NCBI GenBank assembly: GCA_964200185.2
Contig: CAXNAD020000131.1
Location: forward strand, 1 to 28,148
Reading direction: 5' to 3'
DNA from: Choristocarpus tenellus KU-1152
Taxonomy: Eukaryota > Phaeophyceae
DNA length: 28,148 bases
Shown here piece after piece: positions 1-9,903 of the stretch. The notes beneath the pieces are model-generated. The model saw only the letters and a list, made by a program, of their open reading frames with translations, was not told where the DNA came from and searched no databases. Each line of letters opens with the position of its first letter. Position 1 is the first letter of the stretch. Position numbers and translations under genes: made by a program.

Positions 1-474
1 CCGCTCCTCCCTCAATTTTGCGAATCCCCTGTTCAATGTATGTATATACACCAAGTAACATCTCTACGATGGGAATTGTCTCCCAGGATCAATGAAAACC
101 TCGTACACAATATCTTCAAACTGAGATCAGATGAGAGCAGCCAGTAATGATCTCAGAACTTGTAGGGAAAAAGTCTATTCAGAGATGAAAAGACTGAGTC
201 ATACTGCGTACAAGATGGAGATGCCTCAACAATCTTGGACTGGCAAAATACAAGCCCCACCAATATTCAACAATAACAACAGTAATTTTGCTTCCTTGGG
301 GCAAGTGAGATTGCTATAGGACTCTTGTGAAAAAAACAATCTGCCCCACATGAAGACACCCATCTATGTTGGTACTGTAGCCTCATAAATATCTTGCCAA
401 GGGGTCAGTTCTACTATGTATGGAGTCCTGTGGTTGACCTGTCCTCACCTGTCAAAAGTTGAATCTCTGAAGGG
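1..474 (-). CDS. Possible 3' exons of an unrecognised minus-strand gene (partial, runs off left edge)
   Basis: Four very short exons can be chained with matching phase on the minus strand: 449-474, 212-239, 68-120 and 1-28. Their peptides are PFRDSTFD, then SPRLLRHLHL, then FEDIVYEVFIDPGRQFP, then SGFAKLREER. The first exon ends in a strong donor (GACAG followed by GTGAGG) and the acceptors end in CAG. The two weaker donors are GTACGC and GTAGAG. Support is the unbroken phase (0 to 2, 2 to 0, 0 to 2, 2 onward) and a protein-like composition. No domain is recognised. The exons may belong to the same gene as those at 2780-3552, but I could not connect them. The chain could be chance, because each exon is tiny. 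Confidence 0.28.
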
Positions 475-2779
475 CTGTTCAACTATTGGTGATTGTGGTG
501 TACTTGAACAAGAACAGTAACAGCTAGGATTTGATCGCATCACCAAGAGAGGATTATAGTCATAATGCACAGCAGTGACATGCAACTCACCCATAAATTG
601 TCAAATCCATTCCTTGTTTTTATGTGCATCTTTCATTGCAAACGATGATTAACACATCAACAGGTAGGAGGAAGGGCAATGCCACAGATGGCATTTGTTG
701 CTTGAACTAGCACACATACATATAATGTGATGGACAGACAGCAACAATGCTCCTGGGCATCCAAGCTTCTTTACAATAAAGTTCAGTTTAGGTGGGAATG
801 ACCAAGACTCATCAGATATACCCACAACCCTAACCCTAACCATAACCACACCAGACACATCCACTACTATCAAAGGAAAAGATAGATAAATATCTAAGGA
901 GGCATCCATTGCCTTCTCATAACTCACATGGGGAACTCATTGCCCCTACTGTACCAGGTGTTAGATACTACTAGTAATACTAGCAATAGTATGTTATAGT
1001 TATATAATCCACAAAATCAATGCATATAATCAAATGCACTTAACACTATACAGCATGACAGGATGGTAGTATAGTTATGACGGTCCTCGACGTTCCATTT
1101 GTCGGCGGGAAGTGAGAGTGTTGTTGATGTTGTTGTTGACAGTGTTGTGTGATGATGTATCTGACAATGATGACAATGTTGATGTTCTCTGGACACTCTC
1201 ACTCCCTGACTCAAAGGGTTGTCTTGACTGTGCCTAGAACCAGGGCAGGCAGTGTTGGTAAAAAAGGGAAGGAAGCAGTGTAGGATATGAAGTAACATTC
1301 ACCCTATCACAGTATCAATGATTTGTACCTTCTGAAGGGTGATAGTGAGTTTAATTCTAGTTGCACACATGACAGACATATATGTCCAACACAGAGGCAT
1401 GAGAGACACAAGACATTAAACACAAAAAACCTTAAATTCCACAATATATTTTTTTAAAGGTATATTATATTTTTTTTGTATGGAAAACTCAAGGGGCTCA
1501 CACGATTTTGAACTAATCATTGTCGGGTACTGACTCAAAAGCCCTGTTAAATAGTATTACATTATTGAGTTTTCTATGGCTAATATAATATAATAGGGTC
1601 AGCAAACAGTGTTAAGGAACATTTGGAACAAACACAATTGCCAACAGAAATGCAGCTATTATTATTCACTTATTGTACATGCCAAAAAACCCCAAAAAAC
1701 ATCCAAGGGAAGTGACTTCACCTCAGGGCAGTTACGAAGTTGTCTTCTTGGTACATACAGTACATATTAGGTACATATAAAAAGTGTAGCTGACCGTAAT
1801 AAAATATAAATAAAATTGACATCCAGTGTTGAAAACAAATCATTTACCACAGGCAGGTGGCAACCAAGGGGGTTGTTGTATCAATTTAAATCAATTTAAT
1901 TTAAGTTACATGAAATGTTTAAAACTAATGCACACCCTAACATACAAGAATACTTGATGGCAAGATACTGTCCCAAAAGGGTGAAAAATCCATTGTGCAT
2001 AGACAAACCCTAACCCTCCACCTACAATCTCAAGCCCCCCACCCTCAACTCCTGTACAATAATACAAGGAACGAATGATGCAGGCACATACTGTCACCAT
2101 GGATATGCCCCTCCCCCTTTCCCCTCTGACATTGATTTCATTGCATTGCCTTCAAAGATAAATATACTTCAAATATGATCTGTGAATAAATGAAAACTGC
2201 TCTGGGAGGATAACCCTAATCCTAAAATCCAACTCATGACAGATAGCGTGCCTAAAACTGTTTTTAAAGGAATATTCTTACCAACACAGCCCCTGCAATA
2301 ATACACTTTTTATAATTTATGTTTTTTACCCAGCAATGCAACTAAAATATGATAATAAAAATTAGATAATAAATATGACAATTAAAATATGAGGGCAACT
2401 CTTCCACGATCATAAAGGTACAAACATGTGGTACCTGGTCCCCACTGTGATGCTGCCTGTACCAATGAGTCCAAGGTGGTAGGTGTACCACATTGGGCAT
2501 AATGGGCACAATGGCTAGTTCACATTGGTAAATCAGAACTAAAAAAAAAAAGGTGATGTTTCTGTATCAATGTAATCAAATTGCTGGTGACTCAGTCCCA
2601 ACACTGAAACAAATGGACATGCCATGAACATGTCGCCAGAGGTATCTATTATGTTTATTTATGGAAAAAATGATGTGATCAGAGAAATGAACCAATAAAG
2701 CAATTGCATCCCAAGCACCATTCAGGATGAGCGTGTTCATTACTGCAGTTGTAGTGTTTGGTATGGCACTTGTTCTCAC
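475..2779. other. Low-complexity, intron-like stretch without a supported gene
   Basis: Between the two groups of minus-strand exons there is A/T-rich DNA with CCCTAA telomere-type motifs near 826-840 and 2006-2016. A minus-strand open frame at 1087-1233 is rich in Ser, Thr and Asn (for example TLSSLSDTSSHNTVNNN) and follows an acceptor-like TTCTAG, but it has no convincing donor. Single small candidate exons can be drawn at about 934-954 and 2031-2057 on the minus strand, without a phase-consistent chain. I see nothing else firm here. Confidence 0.4.
826..840. repeat. Short interstitial telomere-type tract (CCCTAA)
   Basis: Two tandem CCCTAA units lie in a non-coding stretch, followed by a degenerate CATAACC. 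Similar one- to two-unit tracts occur at about 2006-2016 and 12941-12950 (CCCTAA sense), and at about 15147-15156, 23884-23898 and 26940-26952 (TTAGGG sense). Every one lies in non-coding or intron sequence. They suggest a TTAGGG telomere in this organism. Confidence 0.6.
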
Positions 2780-3094
2780 ATTGTTATTGTCCACAACCCT
2801 GTGCTGGTCACCACTTGAGTCCAAACGTGCATCCCCACTGTGAGCAGTTCCAACAACAACAACAGACTTGCAGCCACGACAAAGAGAAGCTTGCTGTGTT
2901 TCTATCATCTTGTATGCCACCTGGAATTAACATTAACATTAACATTATAATATCAGAAACAAACTACATATATATATAGTACAGACATCAGATACCATAC
3001 ACCTCAGTCAACAGAGTGTGCATTGCCTTTTAATATCAACATAATTTTATTGCTTTGTGCTCATTTTATTTTCTTACAAATTGGTATAAAAAAG

Positions 3095-3132
<38 letters not shown>

Positions 3133-3552
3133 CATTATCTTATTTTCCTCCAATTGGCCTATTAATAGCACTCTCTTCCAATCTATGGTACAGCTTATAT
3201 GGTACATGTAGAAATTAAAGATTAACACGATCATCAAATACAATAGCAACCTCAACACCTAATCACGTCAAACATCAACCACTACATTTTATTTGTTGTA
3301 TTTGAATTTTCACTGATGTTAAATTGGTATTAAATTGGTATGGTATTGGTAGCATCCAAATGACTTATCACAAAGTACACAAAGCTTCAAAGCCGACATG
3401 TCGATGACATTTGAGTGCTACTAGACCTTGTGCTGATTTGTTCAATATTACTATAACACCAAGAAATAATGTTTTGCAATCTGTCTACTCCTGTACTTGA
3501 CGTTGTCCATCCAAAGACATACCTTTTCTACCACATACAGACCTGTGGTCCC
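2780..3552 (-). CDS. Two exons of an unrecognised minus-strand gene
   Basis: Exon 3523-3552 encodes GTTGLYVVEK between an acceptor ending CGTAG and a donor GAAAAG|GTATGT. It joins in phase 0 to exon 2780-2920, which begins VAYKMIETQQASLCRGCK, continues SVVVVGTAHSGDARLD and ends at a donor AAT|GTGAGA. The second exon has an acceptor TTCCAG. Both exons are whole codons long (10 and 47). I recognise no domain; the CRGC pair of cysteines is the only notable motif. A first exon may lie near 4276-4460, where a minus-strand open frame exists, but no start codon there is convincing. The downstream continuation could be the small exons at 1-474. Confidence 0.4.
3095..3131. repeat. (ATT)n microsatellite
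   Basis: About twelve uninterrupted ATT units in non-coding DNA. A second ATT array lies at 14153-14179 and a degenerate one at about 14278-14305. The poly-isoleucine reading frames they create are artefacts. Confidence 0.9.
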
Positions 3553-3635
3553 CTACGATAAAGTATGATATTGATGAATAATAATGGTAAATATAACTTT
3601 GTTCATATTTATTTCTACGCATTTGAGTGAAAGTA

Positions 3636-3870
3636 CCTTAGAGGGTACGAGTTTTCCCCTGTTTGTCCATTTGGGGCTTGGCTTTTTATGGTGTTTTTTA
3701 TGACATTTTCCTACTCCCAAGTATTTCGGAGTGGGCAAAATGTGTATGTTATGAAAGGTGTGTCCGGAACCATGATGTTGACACTTCCTAACAAACATGA
3801 TAGCCAAAATTACATCGAAATGGCAAACTGGATTATGGCCCCCAAATGGACGCGGCTCTACCCTCTAAGG
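3636..3870. mobile_element. MITE-like element with terminal inverted repeats
   Basis: The left end reads CCTTAGAGGGTA and continues to a GTCCATTTGGGG block by about 3674. The reverse complement of the right end (3870 going left) reads the same CCTTAGAGGGTA, followed by a matching GTCCATTTGGGG block. The element is about 235 bp and contains no credible transposase frame, which fits a non-autonomous miniature inverted-repeat element. A related, truncated copy lies in opposite orientation at 23488-23653. No clear target-site duplication is visible, so the class is unknown. Confidence 0.7.
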
Positions 3871-4734
3871 TTTGGCTCATTTCTCACACTTCACCTTGGG
3901 ACTTGGGACTACACACTGCTTCACTACTGAAGTTCAACAAAACTAGAAATGGGTAATTCGAAAATACAAGAAAGTACAAGAGATTGCTTTTCTACTGTGT
4001 ACTTCGGTGTGCGGAATAAAGAAAAACACAGAAACAAAACCGAACTTCCTCTACTTCCACATGATCACGATTGCTTCAATCCTTTCGTAGTAAATATCAG
4101 AGTCGGACCATAAAAAAAGGTGGGTTGACCTCACCTTGATATGGAAGCAATGTGTATGGAGTGAGGGGGTGAGATAGACTGAAACTACGAGATTGATAAC
4201 GTGACCCAGAGACTATCAGAACAAGAATGTGCTTTGCACTACTTCTCAGACCAAGGACTATCTATTGCACTATGACTAATCGTACTTCTGTTTCTGCCTT
4301 GCTTGTTGCGTGTTAAGTTCAGCATTCCCACCCCTCGTCGCTCCATCTATCTCCTCCCTCGAATCTTCTTCTGAACCTATTCCAAAGTTTCCACCTCGAT
4401 CTTGGTCTGGTGTTTTTGTGGTATACCAAGAGAAAGGATAGTGCAGGTCTACAATCCATTGTCTTCTACATCGAATTGGAAAATCGAAAACGGACAATAA
4501 CGTACGGTGTCGAAGGGGTTCGAACCTCGGGATTCATGCCAGCAACCACCATCCTTCAACTTACCAAGAATAAAAACGTATTAATATCCTTGGTTATAAC
4601 GTTACGATCTCCAGAATTCAAGGTCTATTCGATATACTACACACCCAATGAGGGGTACTGCTCTATGTGGTCACAGTTGCCCCTTCAGCAGCACATCTAG
4701 AGCTTTCGATATTTTCGGGCGTGAGGATACATCG

Positions 4735-5045
4735 TGCTGTCAGAAGGTGGTTGCACTGCGTCACTCACAAACCCAAGGAGATGCTCCTTGTGACAGAGAC
4801 GCCGCGCCAGCATCCAAGTGGGAGTTGTGCAAAGAGGCTTCACTTCGGTTCTCAAGGTGCGATGAAGCCCTTGTACCATCGCACTCACAAGCCCGAGGAC
4901 GCGGTCAACGTGTCTGACCGAGGGTACCAGAATGTAGGAGTTAGCTGGGTGATAGAGGGTTCATAAAGTCCTCAAGTTATGGGGAACCACTTGCACTATT
5001 GTGGTACTTACAGGCCCGAGGAAGCCGTCAGCATAATCGACAAGT
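4735..5045 (+). repeat. Three degenerate in-frame repeats of 40-41 codons, interrupted by a stop
   Basis: In one plus-strand frame the motif L-[HY]-x-x-T-[HY]-[KR]-P-[KE]-[ED] recurs three times: LHCVTHKPKE (near 4751-4780), LYHRTHKPEDAV (near 4871-4906) and LHYCGTYRPEEAV (near 4991-5029). The CCC proline codons are spaced 120 and 123 bases apart, both multiples of three. The second and third copies also match upstream at CTCAAG and CTTG. A TAA at 4964-4966 lies between copies 2 and 3. The repeats precede the TRM11 gene in the same frame as its first exon. They may be a decayed coding repeat, an exon of an upstream gene, or 5' leader sequence. Confidence 0.5.
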
Positions 5046-5113
5046 GGTGTCTGCAGCGTGGAGGGGACTGCGTGATGACCCGTGCCTATCATCAAAACCT
5101 ATATCACAGGAGG

Positions 5114-8100
5114 ATGGCTTTTGGATTTACACAATTCTGGCTCCTCATATGCTTTCTCATATACCAAGGTCAACGACAGTGCACCGAAGCCCTCCAACAC
5201 CGAAGACTTGTTATTTTCAGAGGGAGGAGCAGACACACTGTCGGATTCGAACCTCTTGCGAAATTTGAATTGCCAAGTCTCGAGTTTACTGCTGCTGTGG
5301 AAGGAGTTGTACATGGTGAAGGAAAAAATGGCACAAGACCTCGAGGACATCAACCATCTCTCGTGTTTCATCCGAGTCTTGGATCGGAGTCGTTTCAGTG
5401 GGTTTCTTCAAGACACTCCGATATAACTCTATCTCGAGCGGCTGGACGGTGAGATAGATCTTGATATAGTCTGACCTACGTGCACTTAACAGAGTGGATG
5501 CCGACGTCGAACTGAAGGAGAGAATTTACATTATCTCCCCCGACTTGAAACTGGAGGAAAAGCTTGCCCCTCACTGACCCCCTAGCACACGTTTGGGCAT
5601 ACCCGGCCTGGATCCTGACCCATGGGTACCATAAACTTTTTTATGGGCAGGTCTGTCCTTGTTCATGGTCTATACGAGGTCTGGGGTTATGGGGAGAGTC
5701 CGGAAGCAGCGACCGCTGATGCGTTCAGGTGAAGCCTAGGAAGAGGTGCTGAGTGTGTTGACACAGTAGGGGAAGTCGCAACCCTGGTTTACACACCTGT
5801 CCCTTGATCCCCGTCGTTGATAATTTCAGGTCAGGTAGGATCTCATTGGACTTCTATGGGGCAGGATGGGAGGTGGGGGCTATGAGTTTTGGACGACCCC
5901 AACTGACAAGGGAGGAGGAGGAAGAGCTCGTAAGAGGACCATTGAGAGTTGTGGATCATATCAACGGACAAAGGTGAGGCTTTGTTATTCCTGATAGGTC
6001 TGCAATAGTAAGATGCTATGTCGTGATAACTGTTCTTGATACGGCCTGATAACTGATTCAAGGCTAATCCCCCCTTACATGTCGAGATCCCATACTTCTG
6101 GATTGCATATTCTGGTGATTGACTTTGCAGGGATAGACACGCAAATTCCGAGAGGCACCTCCTCCTTGTGGAAGATTTGTGCCCCTCTTCCCCTTCACTT
6201 GCGAGTCAGGATTGGGCCAGGTCTCGGGGGGAAAAAGTATTGAGAAAGTCAGAGGGCAGCAGTCAATCTAATCGGAACTGCCAAAAGCAGTATTTTATTT
6301 GCAGGGTTCTTCAGATGGGGCCAGTAGTTGGAGGAAGAAAAGTCCTTGGAATGACATACCGTCGTCCCCGTAGTGGGGTACTCAAGACATTGGCCTTGAG
6401 CGGCAGGGAATGCAGGGGACCAACAGCTATCGAGGCAGAGATAAGCCTCATCATGGCTAACCTTGCAAGGGTGGGTGCTCATAATGAGTGGGGTTTTAAG
6501 ACTCGGTTCAGCAATAGTGACTATTACTGCGTCACTAGGATTTGCATTGCACTGTAGTCAAACATAGTCGGAGCACATCATGTAATCCCAAGTGGTGTGC
6601 ACTAAATGCGGGTATTGACTTGTGTGACACTTTGCCAATTGCTGAGACTTGATTACTTTTGTAGGTATATTGTAGCACTTGTTTTTTTTGGGACTGTTGA
6701 CCACATTGATGTAGGCTGTTGTAGGCTGTTTTGATTGGCTTGATGCTATGATTTTCTCTGGTCCCTTTTGAATTGATCTACTGATGGAGGTATTCAGCCA
6801 ACAGCTCTCGTCTTGACCTTTATGATTGATCATTGTGATATGAAGCTTTAAATTTTTATGTAAGACTTTCAGTCTCTTCTCATAGGTGCAGCCAGGATCA
6901 CTGGTCTACGACCCCTTCTGTGGATCATGCTCACTTCTCCTTCCAGCTGCTTATATGGGTGCACTGACTGTGGGGTCAGATATTGCTGGCCCAGCATCAG
7001 TTACATCAGTTTCATCAGAAATGCGAATGTTGAAAGGACCTGATTTGTCTCGTCATGAACCCACCTCAGTACCTGGAGATTTGCTTGGGGTAGATGCAAA
7101 ACAAAAGGGGGTCAATAGAGACACGCATGACCTGTGGGCAATTCATCGTGACTTCAGGAGATTGGACTTGGTTGCTCCCAGACTGATGAAGGCAGACATT
7201 GCTGATAAGGATTCTCCTTTGTGTATACAAGGGTGAGTAGAGACTGTCCGAGAAGCTACACCATTTGAGAGATGAACACTTGAATTTTTAAGAGTACAAG
7301 CTGAATGCTATGAGGCTTTGGTATGTGACACCACTTGCTTGAAATAGAATCACTACTGTTCATTTGGTGAAATATCAGATTGTGGCATAATGAGAGGAGC
7401 AGCTCAGTGTTTGTGTGGGACAAGCAGATCACATGTTGCTGGAGTTTAAAGGTTACCGTTGTCCTGTGTGCTTGCTTAATTTGCTGAAAGGTTGATAGCT
7501 TTGAAAAAATACCTCAAACCTTAGCACATGTGAAGACAGGGATTTGTTGATAAAAATAAAACAAGTATGAGCACACAGGCAATCTAGTAGTTGTAACTGT
7601 AGACATCTAGAAGTTGTAACTGTAGAGTTGGTCACACTACAGTGGTGAAAGAAAGTAGTCAATTTTTGGTTGTTGTTTCACCTATGTTGTGCATCTTGAG
7701 TAGAAGTTGCAAGTCCTAAGATTTGTGGTTGGAAGATCATGATGTTTCCACATTGCTTTTTGGAGGTTGAAGTTAATTTTCTGAGCAAAAGTAGGTCAAT
7801 TTTGTCTATAATTTACTTTTCCAAGTCTTTGTAGAATTTAATTTAGAATTCTCATGTTTGGGGTCAGAGGAGAGGACTCAGAGTAGTTTCACTGTTGAAT
7901 AATAACATAGGCCTGTTCTTGAGGAGAGTATATCACTCTGTGTCCTTTGCTCTAGTTATTCCCTGAATAATATACTAGAATGAATTTTGTGAGAGAAGAG
8001 TGAAGATCGTTGTGCATGTCATATTTGGTATTGATTTTTTTTTCCATATTTCTTTTTTTGTATATTATTTGGCATCCACCAGGTGTCTCTTCTGGAAATG

Positions 8101-9046
8101 ATCATTTCTTCTAGGAGCTCATGTTAGAACATCAACAAGTATTTTCCACCCCCCCTCCCTAGTTTTTGTTGTACTGGTTAGTGGAGTAATTTGTCTGTAA
8201 GTATGTGAAATGTGACTGTGACAATGGTGACAACAATCTGTCGATACAATTTTTTTTGAAAGAAATATCTCTTTATTTTCCACGCTTTGACAGCTATGTT
8301 TGTGATATAAGTAAATTGTGCTTCTAATTGTGTGTTTTGATTAATCTTGCCCTTAGACAAATATAGATTAAAAAAATAGAATTTTTGGATCTCTTCTCTT
8401 GCACTTCCCTCACCTCTTTTTGTATAGGTATTGGAGACGATTTTATATTATGACAGTATCCTTGTTTGTTTTGATGTGGGTTTTATCCCTAGCCCAAACT
8501 AGTTAGGCCCTTTATCCATATTCTACTGCTGGCTTTGCTCCCCTTGCCAGGTACTATGATGCCATCATATGCGACCCACCTTACCACATCAAAGAACAAG
8601 TTGTCCATTCCAGTGAGCTTGCTCTGGGCAATCAGTTAGAGGACAATCCAATCGTTAGAGTGGCAGGAGGAAAGGATGCTCAATTGTTGGTAGAGGCAGA
8701 AGCTGTTGGTGGAGAAACAGTAATTCCTCGTTCCCTCTCCCTAGGCACTCCTTCAATATGGGCTGCAGGAGAGGGAGAGGTTGCAATTGAGGAGGCAAGA
8801 GGGCTTGTTGAGCAGGTTGTGATGCATCTTATGGACCTGGCAGGGGAGGTCCTTAAGCTAGGAGGGCGTTTGACCTTCTTCTTCCCGTTACGAGGTGAAC
8901 AGGCCCGACTTGACCACTTCCCACAAGAGCTTGGTGAGAGACTGTTCTGTCAGGGTGGTAGTCTCTCACTGAAAATTGCCATAAAACAGAGACAAACCTC
9001 TCCCAACATGTGCCGCTGGCTCTTGGTGTTGGAAAAGATGTGCTAG
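5114..9046 (+). CDS. TRM11: tRNA (guanosine(10)-N2)-methyltransferase, TRM11 family
   Basis: Predicted SAM-dependent catalytic subunit that methylates N2 of guanosine 10 in tRNA, acting with the small partner TRM112. Exons: 5114-5448, 5651-5728, 5830-5973, 6131-6470, 6886-7232 and 8551-9046; all junction phases agree and give about 579 residues. Family landmarks appear in order: KFELPSLE (N-terminal LEFRLPE-like), SVLVHGLYEVWGYGES (canonical SVLV..IYELWGEG), ISLIMANLAR, the SAM-binding motif YDPFCGSCSLLLPAA, then GSDI, and the catalytic motif AIICDPPYHIKEQ. The C-terminus is GGRLTFFFPL followed by SPNMCRWLLVLEKMC. Odd points: HIKE replaces the usual GIRE after DPPY, and the protein is longer than the roughly 460 residues of the animal enzymes. 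The fifth intron is long (7233-8550). The start is uncertain: ATG 5114 is in frame, but an intron ending in TTTTCAG at 5220 could replace the first part. Confidence 0.88.
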
Positions 9047-9903
9047 TAGTTCAAGTATGGTTTGTATATAGTGTCTGCAGTATGAAGAGCATCTTGCAAG
9101 TGTAGTTTTTGTTACAGTTTTGTCAGAAAGAGTTGACTCTGTCATTGTGGTGTACCTCATCGCTATACCAATATGGGATGGGATTACAAGATGGGTGCTG
9201 GTGGTGTTCAAACCATACACAACATGGTTACATTACACCTTGGATGAGAGTGTGATGTCACTCTGTGCTTGACTCCTTCCACCAAACTTTCCTCTTGAGT
9301 GGATTAAGTTAGGTGGGACAAAGCTGGCTGTTGTATTATACCCTTCCCTTTGCTGCTAGTTACTTCTCTCCCGATGGTTTGAGACACATTGTTGCACATG
9401 ACATGTTGGAACAGATGTTTCACTCTGTTCCCTTGCTGATGCACCAGTAAGATAATGGTCTCATGTGACACATTACCTTGCTGATATTTGGTATATCCAG
9501 TAACAATATTTTAGTTGGCACCCCTACTGGGGTGATCACCCAAGAGTATTTCTCGTTGTCTTGTGCTTCCTGTTCTTTTGTTTGACATGAACCAAATGTT
9601 TCATGGTTGAAACTGCCTTCTCAACACCCCTTCATTCCCATATATCACATCTCTGTAACTGCCCACTCCACAAGTGTTACATTTCCTGTACATGCTAGTG
9701 AAAGATTTGTGTAGTGAGATTCCCTCTCTATGCTGGAGTCAGGAATTGAAGCTGTTCACTTGCAGTTTTCAGAATACATATTTATTCTCAGGAGAGATTG
9801 AGGGGGGCTCTTGAGTTCATGTGTGCAGGCCCCTATGCACACATGTGACTGATGAAGTGATATGGGCATGATATTGGTATTATTGAGAGTATGTTGTGTT
9901 GTG
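9047..9903. other. Intergenic stretch between convergent genes
   Basis: This stretch holds the 3' flanks of TRM11 (plus) and IFT46 (minus). Apart from a minus-strand AATAAA at 9781-9786, I see no exon with good splice signals, no RNA gene and no clear repeat. Confidence 0.6.
9781..9786 (-). promoter_or_regulatory. Candidate polyadenylation signal of IFT46
   Basis: AATAAA on the minus strand, about 118 bases downstream of the IFT46 stop codon. The position fits a 3' UTR end. A single hexamer match is weak evidence by itself. Confidence 0.45.

Noticed and set aside
1906-2100. Minus-strand frame of 64 codons rich in Gly and Val
   Set aside because: It spans a telomere-type tract, has no good splice signals at both ends and no family resemblance.
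4510-4540. GGTTCGAACC, matching a tRNA B box, on either strand
   Set aside because: The flanking bases do not make a 5-bp T stem, no matching acceptor stem or A box lies at the right distance, and no cloverleaf can be drawn.
4410-4700. Plus-strand frame beginning MFLWYTKRKDSAG
   Set aside because: No recognisable motif and no donor that joins it to TRM11 in phase; several overlapping frames here are equally open.
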